This document shows, piece after piece, positions 1 through 11,352 of a stretch of 34,850 nt of DNA. The DNA comes from Saccoglossus kowalevskii. Taxonomy: Eukaryota > Hemichordata > Enteropneusta > Harrimaniidae. A program made the translations under genes and the position numbers. The number at the start of each line of letters is the position of its first letter. Position 1 is the first letter of the stretch. The stretch spans positions 115,305 to 150,154 of the forward strand of contig NW_003116947.1 of NCBI RefSeq assembly GCF_000003605.2. Direction: 5' to 3'. Below the pieces are notes generated by a model, which had not been told where the DNA came from, ran no database searches, and saw nothing but the letters and a program-made list of their open reading frames with translations.

Positions 1-84
1 ATTAAGGAGGATTACAAGGGATCTTCTGGTTTGTATCTTTACGACTTTCAGATAAAATTCTTATTTGATAGATGTGCACTTTGA
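1..84 (+). CDS. possible 3' terminal coding fragment, unassigned
   Basis: Frame 1 is open from the left edge for 27 codons (beginning IKEDYKGSSGLYLYDF) and ends at TGA 82-84. An AATAAA follows at 127-132, so this could be the last exon of a gene starting outside the window. Twenty-seven open codons are not rare by chance in AT-rich DNA, no acceptor is visible because the left side is cut, and no family is recognised. Treat it as a weak candidate only. Confidence 0.12.
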   Translation: MKEDYKGSSGLYLYDFQIKFLFDRCAL

Positions 85-351
85 AGTAAATGTGGAATAC
101 TGTTCAAGGTTGCTCTGATTTCAGGCAATAAAAATCTGCTTGAACCAGTTAATTTTAATAATCATGGCATGTACATGTAGGAGTATGTAACTATTGTATG
201 GTTTCCTCAAAGCCAACACTGCTGCACATTTTTATTGTTTAATAGCACACTGTATAATTAAATGTTTACTAGATTAAATTATAGTGGGTTACAGGGATTT
301 TTACTGTTTTTAAATTCACTGGATTTTAATTTTATTGGATTTGGATTTTTA

Positions 352-440
352 GTCCCTGTTCGGACAAACTCCGAACACGGGGACTTATAATTCGGTCTCC
401 GTCCATCTGTCTAGAGTCATATTTCAGAATCTGTCAGACC
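352..440. repeat. interspersed-repeat fragment with a strong hairpin
   Basis: Bases 352-364 (GTCCCTGTTCGGA) pair with 370-384 (TCCGAACACGGGGAC) around a 5-nt loop, with a 2-nt gap in one arm. It is followed by a pyrimidine-rich GTCTCCGTCCATCTGTCT tract. Hairpins beside GTCC/GTCT tracts are common at the edges of non-autonomous elements in invertebrate genomes. The family is not identified. Confidence 0.4.
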
Positions 441-1089
441 AATCCCGACCAATCATGTAATTTATTTGATATTTTCACTAATTCGTCATAAATTAAAACC
501 ATTTTGTAATGTTTTTTAACCTGGAATGGTAAAAATAATTTATAAGTGTTTTTATGTACGAGTTCATTGCCCTTCACAGATTCTGATAACAAGTTATGTC
601 ATTAATACATTTAATAATTATTATTCAAGTTGTTGTATACTACGACCGGCATTTCAGATTTCAGCCTTGAAATACCTATCATCCAGTCTAGGTGAATCAA
701 TAAATTGTTAGTATTATTGTCTCCACATGATAACAATTTGGAACAAGCTTCAAACTAACTATCCTGGCTTTATTACAGACTAAAATTTTGCTTCTATGAT
801 TGGAATAATTTGATGACTGTGTTGTTAACAGGCTCTACCTTTTATAGAACCACCATTTTTTATTGAATTAATCAGTTCTACTTTAAGTATCGAGATTCAA
901 AAAACTGTCCAGATTTTTATCCTCACTTAAACTACCCCTGGTCGGTTTGGTGTAGGTCAGTGTTTTTCAGATTAATTTCTTCTTTGAGCTTGCAGGATAT
1001 AATTAAAAACTTTCTAAAAACCATTCTATATTGTACATTGTATATTTTAAAAGGTCGTTTTCTGTCTTTACATACTAATTCTTCTGTGA

Positions 1090-1290
1090 TTTTTTTTTTT
1101 TTTTTTTTTTTTGCTCAAACTTGGCAGGCAGGTCACACTTTCACAGTAGTAAGGTAGTAAAACCTGGAAAAAATGTCTGGCCCACAATTGCCATGGCAAC
1201 AACATACGGTGGGGGGGGGGTGATATTTTTTTTAATTTTATGTATTCATTATGCATCATCATTGATATAAAAATGTGTTCAAAATGATCA
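1090..1290. repeat. degenerate repeat with T23 and G10 runs
   Basis: A run of 23 T (1090-1112) is followed by AACTTGGCAGG (1118-1128) and a run of 10 G (1211-1220). The AACTTGGCAGG word recurs at 5552-5562 next to another T run, which suggests two old copies of one interspersed repeat. Apparent short ORFs on both strands here are simple-sequence artefacts. Confidence 0.35.
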
Positions 1291-2947
1291 GTCAGTGGCC
1301 ATTTTGTTTTAATCAATGATGTTCCAGAGCAATATCTCTCAATATGGACAAGTACTTGTTTAATGATCAGATACAAGATGACTGAATGTCAACCATTTTA
1401 ATGTTAACAAATCATAATTAAGCATCTACTTCTGAATACATCACTGACATGTTCCAACTATATTACTATAAACCAAACTATACATCTTAAATTTGATAAC
1501 TAACATGGACTGTGGCCTGCATGCCTTGTTATTTTGGCTACATTGCGCACCAACGAGACATACCCAGCACCAACATTGTTACAGTGAATAAATTGTAAAT
1601 GCTGCGTTCAATCAAGTATTTAGAATATACACAATTGCAAAACGGTTGTAAAAAAAAAAAAGGTTTGTCATATTATCAAAATCAAGGTTAAAAGGTAAAG
1701 GACATGAATATAATAACAATAAGATATTGAGTTATTTATGTCAGAATTTGATTTATTTTTCGTCTGGAAAACCAGAGATCATGGCATGCATGGCTTTGAA
1801 ACACGTTTATAATCAACTAATCCACATGTAGGAAGTAAAAAATGTTCACTTTGATGCAAGGACTACGCATGTTATGAGTTCTCTTATGTATAAAATTAGA
1901 AAAAAACATAGGAGGCAGGTGTGCATCAAACATACATTGAATTTTTATTAGTTGAGAAGGCTGCTTTAGAACAGTCAGTTTCTCATAACTTGAGGCACCC
2001 TAAGATGGTGTAAATTCAACACAGCCGAATCTACATAAATGGTGATGTTCAGCTATCCTGCAAACAACCCAGACCATGTGGATCATTGCATTTGATATAC
2101 GACACATACTATTCATACAGGTATATCAAAAGCCACAAACAAAATATATCCAATAATACAACTTCAAGAAGTTTGTTTTTCTGTGGCAAGGATGTTTTAA
2201 TATCTAAAAATTTTACATAGGGTGAAAAAAAATCATATACCATCTTTACAAGGTACATGTTGATGTCAAGTAATATTACAAAATTGACATTATTATTGTT
2301 TTTTTATCGACAAATTGTGTTATTGTGTACAGAAAAAATGTCTGTTGGCTATTACTAAAATAGTTAATTATAAATAAGTTGCTGCTACATATGCTGAAAT
2401 ACATTTACATATGTAAAAAATGTACGAGTATCATATTTTACACACTTCAGTCTGAAGTTAATTTGAAATTAATTCAGTTTGTCTTGTCAATTAAGATTGT
2501 CAAAAAGTTGAGCACTTTTCTATGATTCATACTTTCATCAATGTTATCCTGTAGTAGATAAGGCTTTTAGTAGCACAATGTCAACATTTCTGTATGCAGT
2601 TACCTCTTGGATGTAAAGACAACCGCAACCTGATAGGCTTCTGTTCTGTGTGTGATTGTTTTAATAGGCATGCTATTTACTTCATGTACTTGTAGCCCAA
2701 GGCTGGGAACTTTACACTGTAAGGTAGAAGACAGTTTCATGTTTGATATAATTACAAATGCGTAGAACTGTTTTTCTCACTAAAGGACTACCTGGTACAA
2801 GCAAAAATTATGAAATTATCAAATGAACCATAATAATGTTTATTGGTTTAATAATAACTTTATTGCATCCTAAGAAATACAATGTTTCTATCAGTTAATA
2901 GCAATAAAGATTAATTGTGATAACTACTACTATAAAAAGAAAAAAAA

Positions 2948-3044
2948 GTAGGTACCGGTAATGGGATAAAACAAGTGTTGCATATTAGATGGCATTTTCA
3001 TTTCTTGATTTAAATGTGTTATGAATATAGTTACCCGGTACCTA
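2948..3044. repeat. small imperfect fold-back around TAGGTACCGGTAA
   Basis: TAGGTACCGGTAA at 2948-2960 is matched in inverted orientation by TTACCCGGTACCTA at 3031-3044, with one extra C. A-rich (left) and T-rich (right) flanks extend the pairing. The 97-bp span has the shape of a very small MITE remnant or a stem-loop. No target duplication was recognised. Confidence 0.3.
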
Positions 3045-4110
3045 TCTTTTTATTATGACATCTTCTGAAGTCATCAAGAAATTAAATATCTGGAGATCAT
3101 CCTATGTTCCCTGTGAAAATGTAATTTGTTGGCGTGTTGATTTTCTATTGAGAGCAGTTAACAAAGTGCAGTTCATCTCCTAGGTATTTTTGGTTGCCTA
3201 TGTTCCTTTTTCTATTGCTAAATTGTGATTACTAGTTCTAAGTATTTACTACATTGTATAATAAGAATCTTTAAATTTTTCATAAGTTCTTAGTTTTTTC
3301 TCCAGAAATTTTTGTATTAATGTATTGATAACTTTGCTAATATATATATTTATATTTTTATATACTGGAAATACGATTCAATGTTTAATGCTGTGTGTGG
3401 TATTTAATATGAAAATTTCTTTCTCAATCACCACTCAATTGTTTTTTCTGCATTTATTTTTTTAATTCCTAGGATGTAATGGTAAATACTACAACTGTTT
3501 GTACCTCGTGTCGGACTTCCTTGATTTCTTCTTTTTTATGTGACAAAGACAGTTATTTGCTTCAGTCTTAAAGTGACTTCATGTCCTTATGTACAGAGCA
3601 TGTACTTTTTAAACACTGTGCTAGTCGCATCCTGTCATGCTAGTATTTAATATTTAAAGATGCTTTAAATCAATTCTTAAAGTTAAAGCGTCCTTTCCTA
3701 TATGTGCTTCACTTCAATTCTTATTAACATTGCGGCTATCACTGTCAGAAAATAAGGTTTTTAGTTCAGCATTAATGTGAAGTGTTGATTTTCAAGTCTA
3801 ACAATCAGTTGGGTACTAGCTTTTACATTTGAATGGGGTGTCTGCTTTGATGCTCTTGAGACATCTTATATGTCGCTAATCTAAATTGTTTGGTTTGTTT
3901 CACAATATACACAAATGAATCAGTGTTTTGTTAACTAAAATAAGGAAAAAGATTAATAAAGATGAGTCTTGTAAATGGTCTTGATAACTTTAAATCAGTA
4001 AATAATAATAATTTTTCCTCTTTGACGTTATATACCATTCATATTGGCTATTCATGGCAATGTATTAAAGAGCATATAATCTTTACCAATTGTCTGACTG
4101 TACAAGGAGT

Positions 4111-4123
4111 GGGGGGGGGGGGG
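4111..4123. repeat. G13 homopolymer
   Basis: Thirteen consecutive G. Runs of this kind are prone to length polymorphism and sequencing error. It lies inside a short apparent ORF that has no other support. Confidence 0.8.
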
Positions 4124-4555
4124 TCTGTGATATAATTTCTTGCAGGAAATTTGTGTTACTAGATAAAATATTACCTTGGTTGAACCGGAATATGATACGC
4201 TCACACAATTATAGACATTGTACGGTTGGATGGAATGTGAATTTTAATGGGATGATTTTTGAGTTTGTTCAGTAACACAACAAATATGAGCATTTATTAA
4301 TAGACAGGCACATATATAAGGCAATCTGGAAAATTGCTTTTTAAAAAAACTTAGCTATGACTTACTAGGAAACTGTGTATAATAATGTCGTTAATGACAA
4401 TTATTAACAATTATCAATTTATTTCCTTCATGAATTAAAGTATACTTCTTAAATATTTATCATAATACATGTAAAAAAAATTTTCATTGTTGATTACTAA
4501 ATTCCAAATGTATGTTCTGAGAACTTACATTGAATTGTTGAGGAAAATTGCCCAG

Positions 4556-4573
4556 TTACCATCATGATGGTAA
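4556..4573. repeat. 18-bp perfect palindrome
   Basis: TTACCATCATGATGGTAA reads identically on both strands. It may be chance, a dimeric transcription-factor site or a transposon scar. Confidence 0.4.
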
Positions 4574-5479
4574 AGTTCAATGTTGCTGAAAGCTTGCTTT
4601 TATGCCAAGATTTATATAGCACCAGCTCTTTGATAAGCTACAGATTTTGTCATTCATAGGATTTTCCTCTATTTCATTATGAGAATATCAACATTTTTGT
4701 AAATTTATGTAATGATCAAACTAAATGACTCATGTTAGAACTCATATCCTTTTCACCACCGCCCAAATTTGTTGTCACTTTTTTCTTAAATTCTTCAATG
4801 CAAGTCCATACATATATTTATGCAAATCAACATGTCTGATAACAAATTTCTCTCACTGATCAGCAATTGCTCACAATCTACTGTGACAATGTTACCCACA
4901 AGTTGTTTTATTAACTGAGACACATACATGTATACATGAATAGTTAATAACAGCAGCAGCAAACAACATCGTTATTTTATTTTCGGGTATGAACGATTTG
5001 TTCTTGTCGACCAGTTCATGCACACAAAACATAAATAAGTGAAACTTTTGCTTAGATATGTTGCTGTACTACTGTTCTTTAAGAACTTTTATACAATTCG
5101 TGTTATATTATTCTATAAGGAATATTGAGATTAATATAAAGTATTATTTGAGGAAAATTAATATTAATTATTTTTTTTATGTAATAATGATGGCTTCATT
5201 GTTCTCAGAATTGTTCCCACCTAAATTGTTTTGATATGCATGTATTATTATTACATTGTATCAGCACTTTTATAATCGCTTTTGCCATGCAACAAAAAAA
5301 TTTAATCTGGATTCTCAATGGACTATGTTGTGATAGTTACATTTATGTTTTTGTTTTGAAAATCATTACCAATCCTGAAATAATTTGTAACATTGTTATT
5401 TGAATTTTACCATTTTGCATAAATATTTGTGATTAGGACCTGTAGTTAGTTTACTATACCGGTAGTATTATTTCTTATT

Positions 5480-5650
5480 TCTGGTTTCCTTCCGTCCACC
5501 CCCTTTATGTCTCCAACATTTTCTCAAAAATTCTGCAGCAGATATCAATAAAACTTGGCAGGTTGATGAACAAGTTTTTTTTTTCCAGATCTGAAAATCC
5601 TATATGGGTCTTATCAAGATTTTCATCGAAAATTACCTTTACCTACTGCA
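5480..5650. repeat. degenerate interspersed repeat sharing AACTTGGCAGG
   Basis: It contains a C-rich GTCCACCCCC tract, AATAAAACTTGGCAGG (5547-5562) and a T run. It resembles the 1090-1290 repeat in word content and order, with diverged flanks, so it is probably another old copy of the same family. Confidence 0.35.
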
Positions 5651-6012
5651 CTGAGAGAACAACTGAGCATGCTCAGAATAAATAATTAGCTTAGATTGTA
5701 ATGCTAGGGTTTTTAGTGTTGTCATGACCTGGTCATAACCTTGATCTGAATCAGTGATAGATGGGTTGTACCATTACCAATCTCAGTAGAAAATGAAGAG
5801 GGGTGTCAGGGCTACATTTTGATGGGAATTATAGTGGTGATACTGAAACAAACCCGGGTCCTGGTAATATACAAATACCTGAATTAACAGAAAAGTCAAG
5901 TTGTTATTAAAAGTACATCAAGGTTTACTCAGATTTATGAATGCAGTTTCTTGAGCATGTATGAGACATAGTTTGGTTGCACTTGTGTGCTGAGATTTTG
6001 GACCTGGGTCAA

Positions 6013-6196
6013 TGAAAGTTTTCAGTTATCAGATTAAGGGAAATCACTTTATGATGAGTTGTACCCACATAGAGTACATATTAATTCAACTGTTTGCAGA
6101 TGTTTGAAAGTTTTCAGTTATCAGATTAAGGGAAATCACTTTATGATGAGTTGTACCCACATAGAGTACATATTAATTCAATTGTTTGCAGATGTT
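6013..6196. repeat. 92-bp direct tandem duplication
   Basis: Bases 6013-6104 and 6105-6196 are two adjacent 92-bp copies. They differ at one position (C at 6090, T at 6182). About 99% identity implies a recent local duplication, or an assembly collapse/expansion. No ORF spans it and no motif explains it. Confidence 0.93.
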
Positions 6197-7158
6197 CCAT
6201 GCATTATTTTAACATGAGTATTTTATATTTATAATTTTGTTCAATGAAATGCGCTTTACACATATATTTTAATAAATTTTAACCCATCGTTAAAGATCTG
6301 TAAATACACCCTGGGCCTACATTTGTATAACAGGGGATGCTCTGAACTTGTGTTTTCTAAAAATATAGGGTTATACCAAGGGAGGGGGTTATGACTCGGA
6401 AAGTATATCAAAATATTTCCATAAAGATATTTGGAAAAATTTGGGTACTAGATTTTGAAATAGAAATTATCGTAGTACATGTTTACATGCTTACAAATGT
6501 GCAGTATAACATAAGTCTCAAACAAATTTTAAAAATGTTTCTGGTCACTGCACGAGTCGGTTAAAAATGTACTATCACAGCTTTTTTAGAAGATTTTAGA
6601 AAAATATTCAAAATACATGTAATAGCACAATTTTATGACAACAATATATTTATAAAAACATGTCCTCGCATCAATTTTGAAAAAACAAACTTATCGACAG
6701 TTCATCTGCATTTATAATATATATGTGTACAGTTGTGTGTGCATACATGTGAGTATGATTCAGTTTCATACATGTATGTTGCTGGTATGCTTTCATCAAG
6801 CCTATAGTAGTGGTTAGTGCTAATGCTAGTGTGCATGAGTAAATATGAACTCTTAAAAATATGGTGATGGGAATAACATCTTTTATTGTGCCCAGTATAT
6901 GTAGATAGTTATAACGTGAAATGATAAATACTTTGAAATACATGGTATCACTCCATATCTATTAATTTTATAGATACCATTGGATTGACCAAACATAAAG
7001 CTTCTTTTAATCTTTAAATCACTAGTACAGTGCATTAATTTACATAAAATGTAGATGATTGTAGCCCATAAATCCCATAACGTTTGAAATGTTTATTCCT
7101 TTGCTAGAAAATCGATAACATATATATTCCAATATAATGTTTTAATCGCTGATGTTTG

Positions 7159-7272
7159 CAATACTTTGAACAAGCTCTTTTAGTTTCCATGGCAACATCA
7201 GCTTAACTGATGTTGGAATGTGTTTTATCATTCATATCACTATGTTGAAGAGGAATTACTTTCAAAGTATTG
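7159..7272. repeat. 114-bp nested fold-back
   Basis: The outer arms CAATACTTTGAA (7159-7170) and TTCAAAGTATTG (7261-7272) are perfect inverted repeats of 12 bp. Inside them CAACATCAG (7193-7201) pairs perfectly with CTGATGTTG (7207-7215) around a 5-nt loop. The two sides have unequal lengths between the stems. Possible explanations are a decayed fold-back element or an intronic RNA hairpin. Confidence 0.5.
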
Positions 7273-7889
7273 ATTTAATCCAATTGATCAGTCCATAAGT
7301 TTTGAATTTATCTAATCCCTGGCCATACCAGGAATAAAGCACATTTTACTTGTTCCACTGATAGACTAACAGAATAGTGTGTTGAGTTTGTATTTGTTTA
7401 AAATAAGTGTTTCGTGGTAAATGAGAAAGTGGGATTAGTTCAGACTACTTTAAGACAGTTGAATGGTAGATCACTTGTGCTGGTAAATATTTCATACTCG
7501 GCAATAAATAACATGATTCACTTCTGTGTGGTGGAAATCTGTTTATGTCAAAAATTAATTCATCTCTGATCTTTTAAACCATTAACAAAATTGAAAGTTG
7601 ATCTGACACAATTTTTCTTAGTAATTATCACTCTTTTTTTAATTTATGTTTTGTGTGCATTGTTGCCTTCAGGGGTCATTTGCCTGGATTTTCTTGTTAT
7701 TTAGAATAATTAAAAGGTTTGCAGTGTTACATAAGGGTTGTACACTTGGTATATATTTGATATATCCACCTAGATTTATGTACACTGTTTATATGAATGC
7801 TTAATATAGTTCATGGATACTGTAATATTTGTTAAACCCCCCCAAACTTTTATTTATTTTTGGCTTGCCCGTAATGAAGTGAAGGGAAT

Positions 7890-8100
7890 GTCATAATAAT
7901 GGCAGAATGTCTGTCGTCCATCGTTGTTGTTGTAAACTTTTCTTGTGGGCATGATAACTCAAATAATATGCAGTTGATCGTTATCAAACTTATATATACA
8001 GTGTATGAGTAATCTGTGTAGGTATAGTTGCCCTTTATAGATTTTGGAGTTGATCTTTCAAAAATTGGGTTTTAGTGATTTTTGAAGTTTTTTTTTATAG
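7890..8100. repeat. possible degenerate interspersed repeat
   Basis: The tract has GTCGTCCATCGTTGTTGTTG, then 'gataactcaaataat' and 'gttatcaaacttatatat'. This resembles the layout of the ~160-bp repeat family seen at 10.6 and 15.1 kb, but it is too diverged to assign by eye. Confidence 0.2.
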
Positions 8101-8824
8101 TGTCTATTGGGAAACTTAATAGTGTTGGGGTTAATTTATGTGTTTAAGTGCTTTGCTTGCTAAAACTTTTTTTTTTTTTACTTCTTCATTTATTTTTTTA
8201 TTTTTTTGAATTCTATAATTTTCATGTTTGTTTTTTTTCAAACCAAGTACTGACTGTGTGAATATAAGGGTCAGATTTTGTTTGTGTGTTGCTGCACATA
8301 TTACACACTATATTATACCTGCTTTTGAATTCCTTTTATATATAAATTGTTTCTTTTAAAGAGTCATTATGAGTAACTTCCATATTATTTCTACATTCTA
8401 ATTAGATGATTACTGTCAATCTTGTATATATTGTTAGTCTGTATGCATAGACAACCTTAGCCACCCTATGCTTTGATCTTCCCCACCTTATGCAGTGATC
8501 TTCCTTACTTGTGTAATGATATCCCCACCCTATGCTATGGTCTGCCTGCCCTTACATACAGGGCAAGCCATGTATAGTTTAACTATGTTCTTATTTTTAT
8601 AGTTAAATGTAAAAATACTAAGCTTTCAGAGAGGAATATGGATATATTTACTTGTACTACGGTACATCAAAATTTACTATCATCATTTTGTTTTTGTTGA
8701 ATCCCAAACAATGTTTTTATGTTGGTTTCTGGCATTACATAGGATCTTGCAGTGAACAGAAAATGGTTCATAAAGTTATGAATATATTTCTGTTTCACAA
8801 CATTATTTATATTTTGTTTGTTAG

Positions 8825-8925
8825 AAAAAGAAGCAATATATAAAGATTGTGAAACGTGTTAAAGAAAAGTTACAGATATCTAATGCCAAACTGGAAGAGT
8901 TGGAAATTCAAAAACAAGCATTGAA
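8825..8925 (+). CDS. coiled-coil protein, antepenultimate coding exon (5' end of gene outside or unseen)
   Basis: The exon follows a T-rich acceptor (TTTTGTTTGTTAG) and ends at donor GTATGT (8926). It starts in phase 0 and ends after two bases of a codon, which the exon at 10385 completes as Lys. It encodes 33 residues beginning KKKQYIKIVKRVKEKL and continuing with LEELEIQKQAL, a charged amphipathic helix typical of a coiled coil. With the next two exons it gives the last ~152 residues of the protein. No initiator Met is present, so more exons lie upstream. Orthology was not recognised with confidence. A centrosome or spindle coiled-coil protein such as SPICE1 is an untested idea from memory. 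Confidence 0.8.
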
Positions 8926-10384
8926 GTATGTATATGAATATATTTTCTATATAATTATGTGTCATTGAAATTTGAATGTACATGCTCACTATACAATGAT
9001 GAAAGGAATTTAGTGCAATGACTCTACAAGTGAAATCATTTTAATAGCAATACTATTGCAATATGTTATACCTAATAGGAAGTTGTAATTTGGGAGATTC
9101 TGGTTAGCCATACTACTTATGCTACAAAAAGTTGTATTATCCAGTCAATAAATGTTTTATTATGTCCATATATAACATAATGACTCGTGAAAGAAGTGAA
9201 TTTTGTGGCATAGTATTTCAATTAGCTTGGCTTGATGTGGATTGATATCATATATGTGATAATGGAAAAAGTTCCTTAAGGCTTCACATTTATTAATTTT
9301 TGTTAGTGATAAGAGCAAATTTAATAAGCCTCTTACATCATGTCAATGGGAATGGTGATATTAAAATTCCCATATATGAAAATAAAACTGGGCCCTGCAT
9401 GACTCGTTAATTTTTTGCATAGCTCATTCATCATTTTTTTTCAAAGCGTTATGAGACAGTACTAGATGTTTGCCAAATTGTTTTATATTGAATTGCGTAA
9501 ATGATTTAGATGAAATTTCTAGTCATTTAATCTACTTGTAAACCTACAAGTACATGTAGTTGGTAAACATATACCAGTACAATATTCATGTGTTGATGCA
9601 TAGACCTTAGAATGAGAATACCAAAATGTCACGACATCCGGTGTACAATGTAAGTTATTACCACTATAAAACAAATAATTAAGCCTAGGACGCTGTATGC
9701 ATCAATCACTATAATGAGCTTCGTAGTTAACAGTCCATGGTTTTCGCAGTCCATGTTTTTATGTGTTCTTCATCTTATTTCAATATGAGATCAGAATTTT
9801 TTGGTATTGACTATCATATTTTTGAGAAAAAAAAATATCATAATAAATTAACATATTTTAGTATGTTAGGCATGTTTTAGTTTTGCAACTACATTTTAAA
9901 TCATGTACCGTAATATGTTTCATGTTCTGATTCAAAATAGCTGACTCATTTCAGTTTTGTTTATTATTTATCTAACACTGACATGACTTGTTAAAGGTTA
10001 AAACAAAAAATTGCAGTAGTTGTCGGTCCCTCTCATTCTAAGATCTATAGTTAATGTATAGTTGTTCACTGTGATTTTAGGCAACAATAAATAGTTGTCC
10101 TGTCTACAACTATATGTATTAGTTCCACTCACTGTGTTTTACATCATTTTAAATACCTCTACAAAAACTTGTATGATATACAATGCAGAGGTTTATAGAG
10201 TTATAGACAAATTTCACTAAGTGGGAGGTTGAGGGGCAGTATTTTCATTACTTGTTCTTAACCCTGTGTTGTTAATCTACAGCATATACACTAGGTCTAC
10301 TACCTTAAGTCACACATTTAACATTTGCAGTTGACGATAATATAATAGAAACTGAACTAAATCTAAAATGATATTTTTTTACAG
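8926..10384 (+). other. intron carrying a TIR element
   Basis: GT..AG intron of 1459 bp (donor GTATGT, acceptor TTTTTTTACAG). Apart from the terminal-inverted-repeat element at 9601-10047, I see only AT-rich sequence with about 10 CpG per kb. Confidence 0.7.
9601..10047. mobile_element. MITE-like element, 447 bp, with 17-bp terminal inverted repeats
   Basis: The left end TAGACCTTAGAATGAGA (9601-9617) and right end TCTCATTCTAAGATCTA (10031-10047) are inverted repeats matching at 16 of 17 bases, with CC a few bases further in on both sides. Both ends carry TA, which could be a TA target duplication as in Tc1/mariner-type insertions. The interior has no transposase ORF, so the element would be non-autonomous. 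A further end-like fragment lies at 15683-15697. It sits wholly inside an intron. Confidence 0.6.
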
Positions 10385-10562
10385 AAAAAATGTACCGCAA
10401 GAAACGTATGTAAAATTGAAACGTCAGTTGCGGGATATGTACCAGCGTCATCAAGAATACCGTCATCTCATACTCAACGGTGCAGTTGGTGAATTCAGTT
10501 TTACACAAGCAGCAATGCCTCTGGGTCAATCCACTGGGCCTTGGTCAAGTCTTATAGAACCG
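10385..10562 (+). CDS. coiled-coil protein, penultimate coding exon
   Basis: Acceptor TTTTTTTACAG (to 10384) and donor GTAAGT (10563) bound a 178-nt exon. Its first base completes the split Lys codon and it ends in phase 0. It encodes 59 further residues: a helical stretch (VPQETYVKLKRQLRDMYQRH, then QEYRHLILNG) followed by a less charged Gly/Ser/Pro linker (GEFSFTQAAMPLGQSTGPWS). The acidic/basic helix followed by a non-helical linker suggests the coiled coil ends here. Codon composition is clearly less AT-rich than the flanks. The antisense reading frame through the same bases is a shadow. Confidence 0.88.
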
Positions 10563-11352
10563 GTAAGTATTTTGAGTCTATTCAGTAAAAATTAAGGAAG
10601 TTCTTATTTTATTAGCCTCATTGTCAACTTTGTCGAGCGAAGCTTATCATATGAGTAATTGTTTGTCGTCAAATTTTTACTTTTTTACTTCTTCTTGAAA
10701 ACTACTAGCTTGATTGCTTTGATACTTTGTGTATATGTACCTCAAGTGAACCTCTCTCAGATTTGTTCATTTCATGATGATATCCTTAATTCTCTAATTT
10801 TGGTGAATATTTTTGTAATTTTTTGTAAAAAGGGATATTTTCGACTTCTTGTTGTAAACCGGAAGTCTGATTGCTTTGCTACTATATATATAGGTACTAC
10901 AGGTAGACCTCTCTCAGATTTGTTCATTTGGTGATGATATCTTCAATTCTCTAATTTAGATGAATATTTTTGTCATTTTTTGTAAAGAGTGATATTTTTG
11001 ACTTCTTGTTAAAAACCACAAATCTTATCGCTTTGATACATGTACTATATATAAGGGTGCCTCAGGTGGACCTTTACTCAGATTTGTTCATTTTGTGAGG
11101 ATATCTTCAATTCTTCAATTGAAATGTGCATTGCTAACAGCAGAGCTATCTCAGCTGAGAGGCTACTTGTATATATAAAAAATCCTACTAGTATTAGTCG
11201 CTCTGTGGTGTATTTTGGTAGTACCGGTACCCATTAGGATATGGGCCTTATAAGGACATGATAGTAATTATGTATGGAATCTGCATATCTCTCCTTTCTC
11301 CTCAATACAATACATTAATTAATGACATTTTGTTTTGTATAATCATTGATAG
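10563..11352 (+). other. intron filled largely by a tandem repeat
   Basis: GT..AG intron of 790 bp (donor GTAAGT, acceptor ATTGATAG). Most of it is the three-copy ~160-bp repeat at 10612-11170. A GTACCGGTAC palindrome lies at about 11220. Confidence 0.7.
10612..11170 (+). mobile_element. three diverged ~160-bp tandem units, pearl/BIV160-like in size
   Basis: The word TCAGATTTGTTCATT recurs at 10757, 10914 and 11078, giving periods of 157 and 164 bp. Each unit also contains 'attgctttgatac'-type and 'tgaatatttttgt'-type blocks in the same order. The array ends in a hairpin-prone AGCTATCTCAGCTGAGAGGC (11144-11163). Bivalve genomes are known to carry ~160-bp units in pearl elements and the BIV160 satellite, which are thought to be Helitron-related. 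Matching unit length is suggestive only. The same family occurs at 15120-15560 in the same orientation. Confidence 0.6.

Larger units (their letters stand above)
85..8824. other. long non-coding stretch, probably mostly intronic
   Basis: There is no coding exon I can support here. Lines I looked at have more T than A on the + strand and few CpG (9 counted in 3001-4020). It contains homopolymer runs, palindromes, a tandem duplication, a fold-back and degenerate interspersed repeats, listed separately. Because the plus-strand exon at 8825 opens in frame with an acceptor and no nearby start, at least one upstream exon must exist. Part of this stretch is therefore likely the intron before it. Confidence 0.5.

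Noticed and set aside
1068-1376. 102-codon minus-strand ORF
   Set aside because: It crosses the T23 and C10 homopolymers (Lys and Pro runs) and an interspersed repeat; no protein-like features.
10305-10529. Minus-strand ORF across the plus-strand coding exon
   Set aside because: Antisense shadow of a well-supported exon with matching splice phases.
10659-10934. 91-codon plus-strand ORF, hydrophobic
   Set aside because: It translates the ~160-bp tandem repeat inside an intron; the protein repeat simply mirrors the DNA repeat.
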